From NCBI GenBank assembly GCA_014904985.1, contig MU129065.1, positions 9,859 through 73,858 on the forward strand: a stretch of DNA of 64,000 nucleotides, read 5' to 3'. The notes under the pieces were generated by a model. That model was not told where the DNA came from. It made no database searches and worked only from the letters and a program-made list of their open reading frames with translations. The DNA is from Hydnum rufescens UP504. Its lineage: Eukaryota > Basidiomycota > Agaricomycetes > Cantharellales > Hydnaceae. A program made the position numbers and the translations under genes. Positions 33,660-46,437 of the stretch are shown here, in pieces (the first letter of the stretch is position 1; each line of letters starts with the position of its first letter).

Positions 33660-36600
33660 ATGGTGAGTCCTATTGTGCAGTTGGGCATTACATCATCCAG
33701 TTCTATCGAAACTGGGCTCCCACTCATACACACTTCCAGCTCCACTTCCCAACCTCCTCCAACCGCCCTAATTACACATCAGGATGTCGGGGTCAGTCAA
33801 CCCCATATGATATCAGATATGAACTTACTGGGCAAGCTTACCCAAGCATCTCTTGCCAATTATGGGTGGCTTAATGACAACAATCCCCATGATGCTTTTG
33901 CTGGGATTGATGATGGCAATAACTCTAGTGGGTCGGAATTCCAAGAATCTAATCTCAGATTCATGGATGATGAGGATTCCAACAACGTCAGTAATGAAGG
34001 AAGCAATGATGCTGGTGGGCATGGAAAGAAGGCCCAATGAATGCACTCTCAGGTAGTGAAGAAGCAAGTACAGTGTGCTGGATGTGCTAAGTCAGGTGGG
34101 AGCAATGGCATTGCTGTTGATGTCTCAGCGATCAAAGAACAACTCCGAAATTTACAAGCCCAAGACACCGACATTGACCCTGGCTTGCAAGATGACACCA
34201 TCAACCATGATGAAAATCTCCAAGACGGACCTCTAAGTCTTGACCAAAAGAAAGTTTCTCAAGCTCTGTGCGGCCAATACATGATGGCAGTGAACTGGCT
34301 GGCAAAGGACTGGGGCATAAGACGCACTCGGATTCTCATTGAAGGAGGTGCTGTGATGCCAGTCTTACCTACTCAGAGTGAGAATGCTTGGAATGCTTTC
34401 TTGCATACCCAATGGGAGAACTGACAGCCTGATGGTGTGGAACCAATGGTTTATAATGCCTATTTTTTGAAATCCAGTACTAACATGAACTACTTGTTTT
34501 AACAGAGACTTTGAAAGATTGGAATACTCGAATGAAGGCAGAATATGCTGCTTTATTTGAGGGCCTAGATGACAATGAAGCTGCCGCCAAAAAGGAATCT
34601 CTCCATGCAGCTCTACACAAGAAGTGAGGCATTCAGGGCTTTGAATGAGTTGAGGCTGGTTGGCAAGCCACAATAATGAAGCACCACACTGATGCAATAA
34701 AAAAGCAGGTACGCAAAGCTACGCATCGTTTCATATTCTATTACTACTGATATGCCCATCAGGCACTGCATTTACATACATTCTCCAATATCACTCTTGT
34801 CATGTTTCTTTTTAATGAAGATCTTGAAGACGGATTTGCAACAGAACAAAACTGTACCATTACTGGATCACCTGAATTAACAGGGGCTCTCAACCCTTTC
34901 AAGCATGACATTCTTAACTCACTTTTTGAGGTTGTGTGAACCACAAAGTATATATCTTTATATTTCAGCATTCGACTAGAGACTGATATAACTTTAATCA
35001 AGCCATGCAAATAACCCTTCTGAGATGAACAGAACCATCCAGGATGTTGAGGAAAAAAGGTGCGAGGCATCAGCAAACCAGGACAAAGCCAATGCCACCT
35101 TAGCATCTTTCATGAAACCCATATTAGGTATGTAGCATTCTTTGTTTCAATAATCAAGATTACTTTCTTTACCATTGTGCTATCTATAGAACCGTATGGT
35201 ATTGGTACCAAGAAGACCAAAGCAGGCTCTGGGTGGGCATTTCCAGGGAAGCAATTGGGTCTTAAACTGCACGCAAAGAAATATACACTAGTGGGCTGGC
35301 CTGACAAATTACCCATTCCCATGCCCAACAGGTCAAAGTACTCAAGGGAGGACTTGTTGCCATTCATCAATAATTGTGCCTTTGGTTCAATGTCCCATAT
35401 GCACCTTCGCAGATGGGATACTTGTGAGTATCTTGAATCCTAGTATGCTGTACATCCATTGACATATAATATATTATCAGCTGGGAAACATGTGGGTGAC
35501 TTCATAGATTACTCGCTGATCGAAAATACTCAAGGCAATATCCTCCTTCAAGTCCACAATATCCAGAAATGGCTCCCCAAGAAATCAGGAGCACCCAGAC
35601 AAGATCATAGGGTGAGCAGTTCAAGCAACGATTCTGATCCCCGACGATCATGTTCATACTCAAAATCTCACCAACAGGCACATACACATTCTTGCTCACG
35701 CTCTCAGCACCATGTCCATCATAGCACCAATAGGCATTCTCGTTCTCATTCCTGCACCTATTCATATTCTCAATCCCACTCTCGACATCAATCTCATAGG
35801 CAATCACGCTCTCACTCTCATTCCCAAGGCTCCGGTGTGACCAGAGCTCCTCGTCAACAGTCACAACCACAATAAAGGGGTGCCATGATGAACAGCAGCC
35901 TGGTTTCAGGCAGTATGAACCCATCCATTAAATCTTTCATGGTGCCAAGTCAGCAATCAAGTGCCTTATCCATCAATGCCAGTAGTACCACAGGAAGCTC
36001 TAGGATGTGCAGTTGGGACATGAAGTCGACAACAGGTACTGCATCATCAAACTCAGGCCAGTCACATGCCATGCCTGGCTCCTCTCATGGTTTACCCTCA
36101 ATTATTGAGGATGACAAGAGCAACTCATCCCATGCCCTAGATGATCGTGTCCCGCTGCTCCCACCACAATCTCAATTGCAATATTCATTAAGTCATTCAC
36201 CACCTGTCCCTTCTCATTTGAAGAGATCTTCCCCATGGCCATCCTTATATCATTCGCAACATTTGTCTTCAAGGGCAAGGTATAGCAACAATCACGATTT
36301 CCCATCTGAGGGTGATGAGCTGCCCCAGACTGAAGATGAATACTGCCATCCAGTGAATTCAGAGGGTAGAGATCCATCATATTATGAGAAGGATGGTGCC
36401 AAAGTTTCTCAGTATGTTGAGGCTGAGGACACAGTTGCTCATGGGAGATCAGCCCCCCAGCCACCTCATCATAACTCTCACAAGCCAACTCATCATAACT
36501 CCCATGAGCCAACCCATCATAACTCCTGTGAGCCAACTCATCATAACTCCCATGAGCTAACTTGTCATAACTCCTGTGAGCCAACTCATCATAACTCTCA

Positions 36601-37381
36601 TGAGCTGTCTCATTTTGGCTCTCGCAGACTGCCTCATTTTGGCTCTCACAAACCACCTCGCTCTTGCTCTTGCTCACTGTCTCCTGGCTATCACCAACCA
36701 CCTCCTTCTGGCTCTTGTGAATTGTCTCCTGGTTCTCATGAATTGCCTCCTGGTTCTCATGAACTGCCTCCTGGTTCTTGTGAACTGCCTCCTGGCTCTT
36801 GTGAACCATCTCGTTTTGTCTCTCACAAGTCGCCTTGTTACAGTTCTCATGAGCCTTCTCATGGGACTCATGCACCTTCCAGTTCTGGCACCCACAATTC
36901 CAGTAAAGTCCCTTTTTGCAGTCCTGAGAAACCATCTGGCTATGATCAGGGCGAGCCTTCTGACCATTATGATGGTGAGTGCTCTAGCCATGACCGCTGC
37001 AAGCTATCTTCCCTTCACTCTCACAAACCCTCAGGCTCTGGCTATGCTCATAATCCTAGTGAATATGGACCGTCATATAATGAGCTTTCGAGCATTGATC
37101 CCTCTGGCCATGATCATGAATGCTCTACCCACAATCATCACCACCCTTCTAGCCATGACCACAAATGCAAACATCCTGACCGTGGCCATGATCCCAAACA
37201 TTCCAACCACAACTGTGACCACGACCATGAGTGTGAACACTCTGGCCATGAGTGTGAACATTCTGACCATGAGCATGAATGCTCTGACCGCCACCACAAG
37301 TGGGAACATCTTGATTGTGATCATGGACATTTTGACTGCACCCACGAACATTCTGACATTGACTGTGACCATTCTAACTGA
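33660..37381 (+). pseudogene. Unknown family B, copy B3, with long His/Cys/Ser-rich tail
   Basis: The core matches B1 and B2: NWLAKDWG, then SENAWNAFLHTQW (34,290-34,410), then after an intron LKDWNTRMKAEYAALFEG (34,510-34,580), GSGWAFPGKQLGLKLHAKKY and LPFINNCAFG (35,230-35,390). Unlike B1 and B2, it continues into a large last exon (35,459-37,381) with an SR/SH-rich stretch, octapeptide repeats (HNSHEPTH) and a His/Cys/Asp-rich end (HECEHSDHEHECSD). TGA at 34,038 and TAA at 35,873 interrupt frames that otherwise continue, and the middle exons also contain stops. Metal binding by the tail is possible but unproven. Confidence 0.55.
36467..36840 (+). repeat. 24-bp and 15-18-bp coding tandem repeats in B3
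   Basis: Six copies of a 24-bp unit (CATCATAACTCC(C/T)(A/G)TGAGC type) encode HHNS(H/C)E(P/L)T. They are followed by units encoding HFGSHKP and then PPGS(H/C)EL, about seven copies. They form one open frame in B3, and the long minus-strand frames opposite are shadows. Confidence 0.75.
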
Positions 37382-38109
37382 AAGCGAACATCCTAGACAA
37401 TTCTCATGAATGTGAGTGCCCCAGCCACAATTCTCATGGATGCTGATCATATATTCTTGTGAACACCCTAGCCATGATCTTTCTAAATCTTTGCATTGCA
37501 GGCCTTTCAATTGTAGACTTGCCAAAACTACATGTAAATCATGTATCAACTTTCCCATTTCTTCCACTGTCTATAGATACCTCATTGTGCCATTGTATTT
37601 AGCATTCTACTGTACATACTTTAATTATCTACCAAATTACAGCTGATTTTTGTTTGCCCGCCTGCCGAGAACCCAAAAACATGATGAATGTGTGAGTGTT
37701 GCTGTTCCCTGTCCCATGTTAGAAGGACATCGCCTGAGCAGTGGCTGTTGTGGAGAGCCATATGAGAATTACTTAGAAAAAACATGAGCAGTGAAGGACC
37801 CATAGCATTGGGCACAATGAATCATGTATAAGAAGCAAAGCAATAATAATGCTACTAAGACTTTAGTGATGCAACAACTCCCAAGTCGAAAAACAAAAAA
37901 AATTCTTCACAGCAATCTTATGACCCAACCTGCCACCAAAATTTTAATGGCTTCTACATTTTTTTTGGTATCAGAGTGAAGTAAAAAGTATTGCTGTGGT
38001 AGGCAAGAAGAATCACTGACTTGACTATTCAATTGAGCTGAGTCACGACTAGACTTAATTCAATTGAGCCATGCCATGGCAACAGTGATATACAAAGGAA
38101 CAAAATATA
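37382..38109. other. Intergenic, B3 to KDZ-3 3' end
   Basis: This is AT-rich sequence between two convergent genes, with no supported coding region. Both 3' ends should terminate here. Confidence 0.5.
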
Positions 38110-38588
38110 TTATTTGTCCTCAGAGGCATATGTAGAGTCATGAAAGATCAGTCTACTTTCACTACATTCCTCATCCTCATCTATCTTCTTGACTACCTCT
38201 GAGACAGCAACAGTTACACCGCGATCCTCCATACAGTCCTCACTATCCAAATCAAGCTCATGTGCTGGTGTAGATAGAGAATGAATGGGAATGGCTTCCA
38301 CTGGCACACTACTACTCGTTGCAAAATGGACAACAGATTGTAGGTCAGTAGGGTAAGGAAGTTGATGCAGTGAATAATCCCATGTTATTCCAAGTTGTTT
38401 AAAGACAGAGAATTTACAGGAAAGATGAAATTGGAGAGTCGAGTCTGTCTCTATAAGGAGATTAGTTGAAGCTTAAAAACATGTATTTAGCACGTACTTG
38501 TATCCTGAATTGTGGTCCAAAGGGCATGGTGTTCTTCTGCATACCAGATGTGCATATTTGTCACTTCATGCTTGATAATTTCAAGCTC
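38110..38588 (-). pseudogene. KDZ-3 transposase, C-terminal exons (separated by the inner element)
   Basis: The first part, read leftward from 38,588, encodes ELEIIKHEVTNMHIWYAEEH. This aligns with the same place in KDZ-1 (EELKRCAAEHSNLRQW) and KDZ-2 (QELERCKGEHANLRAW). After a short intron (~38,500-38,455) comes LQFHLSCKFSVFKQLGITWDY and an acidic C-terminus ending at 38,110. It is the continuation of the frame that stops at 54,266, 15.7 kb away, with one copy of the 8-bp duplication providing the shared bases. Confidence 0.85.
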
Positions 38589-38596
38589 AACTCGAC
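38589..38596. repeat. 8-bp target duplication, inner element, left
   Basis: AACTCGAC, identical to 54,258-54,265. Confidence 0.92.
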
Positions 38597-38690
38597 CAGG
38601 CTGGTCAGACAGTCTTAGGGGCCTTAAAAGGTATGTCATTTTGATATCTGTATAGTGCCTGATAGGCTTGTATTATGTTTGATATCAAAA
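38597..38690 (+). repeat. Inner element left terminal inverted repeat and subterminal palindrome
   Basis: The repeat (38,597-38,638) shares about 30 of 42 positions with the inverted right end, including GGGGCCTTAA.AGGTATGTCA without mismatch outside one base. Next comes a palindrome with perfect 10-nt arms, TTTTGATATC (38,639-38,648) and GATATCAAAA (38,681-38,690), enclosing a small GCCT..AGGC hairpin. Confidence 0.9.
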
Positions 38691-38838
38691 AGTGATCAAA
38701 AGAGTATTTGATAGCAAAAGAGTTGGGTTTGAGATCAATTTGAGATCAACTTTGGAACTTGTAGAATTCTGCAATGCTTTACTGTAGTGCAGACGAGACA
38801 TTTTATTATGCAAAGCATTTACATGGTTAAAGGAAATA

Positions 38839-41800
38839 TTATTCTGAATCCAAATCTAGTTCTACAATTGCTTGGTCCACTGCAGCTATCAAACCAGCTT
38901 CCTCCAGCTCAAAGAACTCCTCCAGCTCACCACCCTCCAAGTCATCATCTGAACTTGCATCAAAATCATCAAGATTCCTTCTACTTTGAGAATTATGGTC
39001 CGGGCATGGTGGGGTTGTAGTGGCAACTAAAGATTCTTGTTCCAATTGCACTCGGACATTAGACCAAACACCATCATGTTGATGTAGCGCCAAAGGCATT
39101 CAAACCAAGTCCCAACTTGGAGCACCAGGAGCAATGGGCACTTGGACTATGTCCTTTTTCCAAGCTGTCATCCAGTCATACAGTTGGCGTGCCCACAGAA
39201 GCCCAAAATACGAGACATCTTCATCCTTGGATCCCATGAAGAGGTCCATTGCAGCTGAATACTCTTCATGGAACCACGCCCGAAGGTTGGCATGCTCACC
39301 CTTGCACCTCTCAAGCTCCTGCTGGCAGCTGGCCACCTCCTGTGAGATCCAGATACCTTCTTTGACTGAGGGATCTGCCAACCAAGGGGGCACAACTCCA
39401 TCTGGGAAATCCACAATATCGCCTTGAGAATCTTCCCATATATCTTGATCCACATCCAGCTTGTACAGGCCATCCATTGTGAGCATTGGCGGAATGTATG
39501 CATCTCTCCGAATACCTCCCCTTCCCCTAAGTGCAACCAGTTCCTTTAGCCTTGCATTGTATTTCTTTACAGTGGCCTCAATCTCGCTGGATCGGTTTTT
39601 CACAGCTTTCTCAACATGGCCTTTGTCTTCTGGTCCAAGATGCAACTCAAGTTCATGTGGTCCAATGTGGCAAGCTCGAACTTCCTAGCCCTCAGCTTCT
39701 TCAGAAGTTGCTCACGAAGTGCATGGAGGTTCAGCTGAATATTGACCCATTTATCCTTCTTGAGCCTATTTAACTCAGATGCAGATGCATGGTCAGTTAG
39801 CCGCAGCTCATCAGTCTTCTTGTTGATCGTGGTCTCCAATCACCAGATGGCCTCCTTCAGCAGCCTGACTTTTTCCTGCCACTCCACCTGCACTTCATTG
39901 CTTTTGTGTCATCTTGGACCAAATCATTCCCCTCAGCAATCAAATCCTTGAGATTCCCTTGCTGAGCCTCAAGGGTTGCCGTCAGAGATATGATCCGTTC
40001 CACAGCTCAGGCACCTTTCATCTGAGACTGGCATGAAACAGGTTGGCTGTGATATTCTCGTTGGGCTTTGAACTGCTCCATTAAGTAACTGGGAGAGCGG
40101 TCACCGAGCTTCATCTCTGCCTCTTCTAGGCGGTGCTGCAACTGATCAATTTGACCTTGGAGCCACTTTCCCATTCCCATGTGCTTCCCATCATCAATGT
40201 GCTCCACCTGGAGGTCAAGAATGAAGAGACGCGGGTGATAGCCTGTCACCCACAACCCAGGGATAAGCCTGTGAAGCTCACTCCAAAACTGCTCACACCC
40301 TTCGCCATCTGAGAGTCCCCAGAGCTCTGATTTGCGAGGATGATACCAGAGCTGGCATGCCCATTGATGACTGTATGCATGGAAAATCAAAACCCCCCAC
40401 TCCAAGCGAGGCAGCCATTCCGGCATGAATCTCCACTTTTTCAGAGTCTGGTCCATCTGACAGCCAATGTCATACAGGGCCCCAACTCTCCAGTGACTCA
40501 GTACATGCTTCAGGACAGTCTCCAACAGCACAAAGACATAGAACTGCTTCTCTCCTGCAGTCCACATGCTTGCAACAGCAAGTGGTATGTCATGACGGCA
40601 CAGTAGAGCTATTACCCCAGTATCTTCAAAATACTGGGTTGACACCTTGATGTGATCTTCATCTGCAGCAATAAATGGCTGCTGACATGCATCATAGGTC
40701 GAGTTTGGTGCATGGAGGCCTGGTTCCACCGATATCATCCTCCAGGTGATCTGCATAATAATCGGTGCCCTCATTGGCTGTGTGTTTTGGTCCCATGCAT
40801 GCTGGCCTTGCAGGATGAGTCTCCAGGATTTTCCTTTCCCAGGACTCCAAATAGTCCCTTGACAACACAATTGTCTTGGGTGAAGTGACTGGGGGATCGC
40901 ATGCCCCTGTCTCTCCCTCATGACCATGTCGTCAGTCTTCATTGCGGATCCAGCTTAAGTTGGAAATTTGCATCAATGCAAACTATGAGCTGGACTCTAC
41001 AAGTTTCATTGCAGTCAGAATGACTATTATCCCAGCTTGTCACAGATAATAGCCTACTCACGGCATATTACATGTGTCTGTATGATTTCCTCCAAAACAA
41101 AGTGGGCATCGCGACCTCAAGTATTCACTGGGGCAGGTATGGTCGGCAGGAATGAAATTTGAGCAGACGTCAGGAGGCAGATTGGCAGACACATGAGTGA
41201 GAATGGTGGCAGGAGCATTAACTGAAGCATTTGCTAGGAGTTGAGTTTGCAAACAGCTTCAGATCGCTCTGAACATTGACATATCCCCACTCATGTACTG
41301 GTGTTCTCTCGTCCAACTCTGAGATCAACCCTCTCTTATCATCCTGCACAATTCGAGTAATCTCTGCCCTGACCAACCAAACAAGCACCTGATAGTGCAC
41401 AAGTGCATTCGCAAAGCGTCGCCGAAATGAATCTCCTGTTGCAAACTCATACCCATGAGCTTTGAGGTACTTGACCAGAGTTGCGGCCCATGCTCTTTCA
41501 TTGGGTGCCATATGAAGAAATAGGGAGGCCACAAATTCGAGCATGTCGAGACTGACTGCCAATGTGGGGAAAAGAGGTGCACATGGGAAGAAACCACACT
41601 TCGACAAGCTGGATGGCAGCCAGACGGCATGGACAGACCATCAGCACAACCTCTTCCAGTTGCTCCATGGAAATGCAGAGAACCCGAAGGGGTCGAGGTG
41701 CCCCACATCTACATACTGCAGGACTATGGGGCTCTTCTGCCGAGAGGTCTGAGAAGCACCCCCAAGCGACCTTCATGTAGGGATGGATAAGGCTGGGTAA

Positions 41801-41860
41801 CACCTCTCTGTTCCATGTATCTGCTTGAGCAAGTTTACGAAGTGCATGCTGAGATCATTT
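38839..41860 (-). pseudogene. KDZ transposase of the inner element (KDZ-2)
   Basis: This is the transposase expected to move the inner element. The N-terminal CxC domain (41,803-41,218) has CRCG, CPC, FFPCAPLFPTLAVSLDML and DSFRRRFANALVHYQVL, then CPLCFGG (about 41,100). After an intron comes VCIDANFQLK (about 41,000), probably with the first catalytic Asp. The KDZ core frame (40,942-40,007) has FEDTGVIALLCRHD, GEKQFYV, ALYDIGCQMDQ, FHAYSHQWACQLWYHPRK and DGEGCEQFWSELH with the catalytic Glu. The C-terminal coiled-coil part reaches 38,839 with DAYIPP and LDVDQDIW. Damage is a frame step near 41,600, another near 40,940, one near 39,650, stops in 39,840-40,020 and TGA at 39,100. Its own copy is probably inactive now. 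Confidence 0.9.
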
Positions 41861-42239
41861 GTCCTTCATTACTTGTATTTTACTCTGGCTCGTTTCAGCT
41901 GCATATTGCACATCCACATGATCCCAGCTGAAGTACTCGGAACCTGTAAGGGGAGGATCAGGAGGGAATCGAGGCGAGACCAATGTTTCGAGGGAGGGCA
42001 AAGGCAAATTGGCAATGTCTCAGGCAGATGCAGATATAGAAGGGGCCATCATGTGCCTAGGCCTTTTGGATGGAGGGGGCTCATGCTCACTACCTCGATT
42101 TGGAGGTAGTTTTTGTTTTTGGTGTGTTTGTTTCTCCCTCCTCTTCTTGGCAGCCACAGACTGCAGCCAACATTATGTGAAAGCAGAGCAAGAAACTCGG
42201 AAATGGTATTGATGAGGCCATACAATAGGAACGAATGAT

Positions 42240-43690
42240 AGGCGAGGTGGCATGTGGGTGAGAAAAAACTTGACAATGGATGGATGGCCGATTCACGCAA
42301 GAGACTGCACTGCATGACTGGCAAGAATAATGGTGACTGCAGGTGAAACTGCGGTGTGACACTACCTGATGCTTTGAGATGGTGACAGGGTAGTGAGAAA
42401 AAACTCGAAAAAAGAGCTGGTTCACGCAAGAGATGCACAGATAATGGCAACTGCAGATGAAACTGCAGTGTGACACTACCCGATGCTTTGAGGGAGGGTG
42501 ACAGGATGATGTACAGGTGAGGTAACGCTTGAAAAAAGAGCTAGTTCACACAAGAGATGGCACAGATAGTGGCAACTGCAGACAGAACTGCAGTGTGACA
42601 CTACCCAATGCTTTGAGAGAGGGTGATGAGATGATGTATGGGTGAGATAAAAAAGAGCTGGTTCACACAAGAGGTGGCACAGATAGTGGCGACTGCAGAT
42701 GGAACTGTGGTGTGACACTACCCGATGCTTTGAGAGAGGGTGATGAGATGGTGTATGGGCGAGATAACAGTCGAAAAAAAGAGCTGGTTCACTCAAGAGA
42801 TGGCACAGATAGTGGTGACTGCAGACAAAACTGTGGTGTGACACTACCCAATGCTTTGAGAGAGGGTGATGAGATGATGTATGGGTGAGATAAAAAAGAG
42901 CCGGTTCGCAGCAAGAGGTGGCACGGATAGTGGCGACTGTGGACAAAACTGTGGTGTGACACTACCTGATGCTTTGAGGGAGGGTGACGAGATGATGTAT
43001 GGGCAAGATAACAGTTGAAAAAAAGAGCTGGTTCGCTCGAGAGATGGCACGGATAGTGGCAACTGCAGACAAAACCGCGGTGTGACACTACCCAATGCTT
43101 TGAGAGAGGGTGACGAGATGATGTATGGGTGAGATATAAAAGAGCTGGTTCGCACAAGAAGTGGCATGGATAGTGGCAACTGCGGACAAAACCGCGGTGA
43201 CACTACCCAGTGCCTTGAGAGAGGGCGATGAGGTGACGTGTGAGCGAGATAATGCTCAGAAAAAAGAGCTGGTTTGTGTAATAAATAGCATGGATAGTGG
43301 TGACTGCAGTTGAAACTGCAGTGTGACACTACCCGGTGCCTTGAGGAGGGTGATGAGGTGATGTGTGAGTGAGATAATGCTTGAACAAACAGAGGATCCA
43401 TGCAAGAGATGGCACGGATAGTGGTGACTGCAAAACTGTGGTGTGACACTACCCAGTGCCTTGAGAGAGGGCGACGAGGTGACGGGTGAGTGAGATAATG
43501 TTCAAAAACAACAGAGGATCTGTGCAAGAACACAAATAGTGGTGACTGCAGTCAAAACTGCAGTGTGACACTACCCAGTGCCTTGAGTGAGATAACACTG
43601 GAAAAAAACAGGGGATCTGCACAAGAGAAGGCACAACTCAGTCAAAACTGTAGTGTGACACTACCCGGTGCCTTGAGAGAGAGCAGCAAT
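42240..43690. repeat. ~120-bp satellite array, ~12 copies
   Basis: The marker word GTGTGACACTACCC recurs near 42,354, 42,468, 42,593, 42,710, 42,836, 42,955, 43,079, 43,320, 43,440, 43,562 and 43,652, with a shortened variant near 43,196. That gives a 114-126-bp period with one short unit at the end. Each unit also has an A-run, AAGAGCTGGTTC, GGCACGGATAGTGG and GACTGCAG. It lies 0.4 kb upstream of the KDZ-2 start. Long minus-strand frames across it are repeat artefacts. Confidence 0.9.
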
Positions 43691-43897
43691 GTCACATCGA
43701 CATTACTATTAATAATATTGCACATCGTGACAAATCTGTATGCTACATTTTTGTGCGGGAATGAGTGGAATGATAGCACCAGGACATCATGCAGGTGGGG
43801 AAGTGGCGAAGGTGGGAAAAGAAAGGCCATTAAAAGAAAGGGGGTACAGTAGAAAGGGGTGGAAAGAAGGGGCCATGGATTTGAAAAGGGCCGTAGC

Positions 43898-46032
43898 TCA
43901 AGGAATAAAATACTGTTGGGGTAGACAATGTATGCAGACACCATCAATCGTGCCCTTCACACTTGCATCACTGCCCCCATTGGACCAAACCAGAACCATG
44001 GGGTCCTGGTGTTTCTTCTGAAACTTCGGAAACCTCAATTGCATTGTTGCAGAAGCTAAATCAGTTGAGCTAGATTCAGCACTCGAAGCCACATTGGTGG
44101 CAGGTGATTTCCCCTCGCTCCATACATGCTTTGCAGTAGAGTCCTTTTCCACAGACTTGGTCACCTTCTGCTTCGAGTTCAACGTCTCGATTGGGCGAAC
44201 ACGGGGCGGCTCCTTTCTGTCATCCACAAGCTCCACTTGGGGAATGCCACTGGATTACTTGCCAAAGATGAAGGCCTTTGATACACCCCGGAGTGCAGCC
44301 ATCCCATGTCTTGACAAAGGCACTCTCGGTCCTTAGGGTCTCTGGCGATGGCTGCCAATGACTTGGTAGAGTTGCCCCTCCTCGTCATCGTCAAAAACCA
44401 CTTGATTTGATTGTCCTTGAGGCATTCAAACCCCCACAATCAAAGTTGTTTTTCTGAATTAGGCATACATTCCGACACCATGATTGGTATGTTGGGTTTG
44501 CCTTTGAGAATGGTTGAATACGGATGTACACCAATGAATGACATTTTCGCATGTTCGACAGAATCAGAAGACACCTCAAGAACAAGGGCTGATAACTGGA
44601 TGTGTTTTCGAGAATGAGAATTGAAACCAAAAGAGAGCGCAGTGCAGAACGTACTGAATATTGGCCCCAAACTGATACCAGTTGGACCTCAGCTATTATG
44701 CACCATCCTACCAGCATACCTAATCCCTTCAAAAACAGCTTCTCTTTGCGGTCGATCCAATGGTTGGGTTGAAATCCACTGTCCATAAGGGGGACACCCA
44801 TGCAAACGAAGAGATTGGATAACTCGACCATCACGAGAAACAAGGGGCTAATGCGAAGCAGTGAATTTTGCACTGAGCCTGGGCTCATGGTAGATTCTCA
44901 GACTTCAAGGAGAGTACTGTATGGTAGAGTGTAGATGGCCTGAAGTCAAGAAAGAATTTTGAATCCGAACTGATCCAAAACAGAAAACCAGACTGAGCTA
45001 GGTTGATGAAATAATGTACATACCATACAGCTCGCAAACAATTTTGGAATCCAATACACCCATTCTGCTCAAATTCTACTGAAGAAAAAGCTGTGGAAGC
45101 CATACCAGAATCCAGTCCACCCACATAGGAACCAGAACCACCATCTCTGCTCATTGTAAAGAATGAAGCAGAAATCCTCAAATTAGGGGTCTCCTCAAGG
45201 TAAACACACATTACTGAATATTCAATTTCCTCTTTTATTTAAAAAAAAGATAACAACAAAATTAGAATTGGTTGCTACAGTATATACTTGACTGTGGACT
45301 TCCAAATCCTCAGTGGATAGTGGAGCGCAAAAAAACAACAGGTGAACATCCACCATTTGCCACTGACTTGCTCGTGACTGTTAATGTCTTGGGGTTTGCT
45401 GTTCCCTCGGACCTACACTCAGACCCCAGCATGGAACAGTGGATGAAGCCACAAAACTGGAGAATGATCAATCGATGACAAAGGTGAAGCTGGGGGATAA
45501 CTGCAAGTGTGGGAGGGGAAATACAGGTGATCACTTGTTCCATGGTCTCTGAATGGTGGGGCATCTGGGTCAGGGTGTTTCTTCGGCATCCGATTCCCAT
45601 AGGGGGATGGGTGAGAGGTTGTCCTGGACGTCGAATGAAAAGTTCAAGAGGGAGTTGGGTATATGTTCATACTGAGTAGTCATAGAAAGCCTGGATGGCT
45701 ACAGGGTCCTGTGGAGGCTTGAATGCTACAGGGCAGATTTAAGAATCATGTACACCCAAATATGTTCATGAGCACCTACAAGAAGTTGGTATCCACCCCT
45801 GCTTGCTTTGTTGAATGATATCCAATGCCTCTTTCCAAAGAGCATAATACCTGCGCATGACCTCCCTGCCAGCATCCTCCTCCCAGTCAGCGATGTACAC
45901 TTGTGGTTCATGAGCTTGTGAGAACTCAAAGTGTGTAGAAGGGACAGTGGACACGATACCAGAGAGGCTACTTCCCAAGGAATATGGTGATGAGTAGAGT
46001 CCAGGGACTTCTTCTGCAATCATCTCGACCAT
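43898..46032 (-). pseudogene. Unassigned minus-strand exons
   Basis: Several protein-like stretches lie on the minus strand: YIADWEEDAGREVMRRYYAL (about 45,900), LNFSFDVQDNLSPIPLWESD (about 45,620), a Ser-rich piece with KKHQDPMVLVWSN (44,020) and others. Splice-like gaps lie between them, but I cannot chain them into one reading frame and recognise no domain. It diverges from gene D, sharing the 46.0-46.4 kb interval. Treat it as a tentative gene region. Confidence 0.3.
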
Positions 46033-46437
46033 AGAAGATCAAGAGACAGATGTCCCCATGATCTAACGTGGGTAGAACTTGTGCTTAGAGGCCGAAATGT
46101 GTCCCCTGCACTAAGAATTGTAACATCGATGCTTGGCTGAGACCCTGACTTGTTACAATCCGTCGCCAGGGGGGTATCGGGAGACATGAAGATAACTGTC
46201 GCCGAATGGGATGCAGTATGGTTTGAGGTGATGCTCTGAGTAAATGTTTGGTTGAATTGCAGCTGACAGAGGCCGGGTATACTCAGAAGAAGACCCTGAT
46301 GGGGTGAGTGTAGGTTGACAATTAGGGTGTGTGGTACAAAATGGCTCGAAAGGGTTGACACTTCAATCCAAATCGACATGATGCAATGTTTGACCAGAAG
46401 CAGAATTTGGTCGGAAGCAAAATAACTTACTGCTACT

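Noticed and set aside
36576..37409. 277-codon frames on both strands opposite the B3 repeats
   Set aside because: They arise from codon periodicity of the B3 tail repeats. Hydrophobic or Arg/Gln-rich composition and lack of a conserved neighbour mark them as shadows.
42476..43634. Long minus-strand frames (up to 229 codons) rich in His, Ser and Cys
   Set aside because: They are produced by the ~120-bp satellite. The same peptide pattern repeats with each unit and there is no independent coding evidence.
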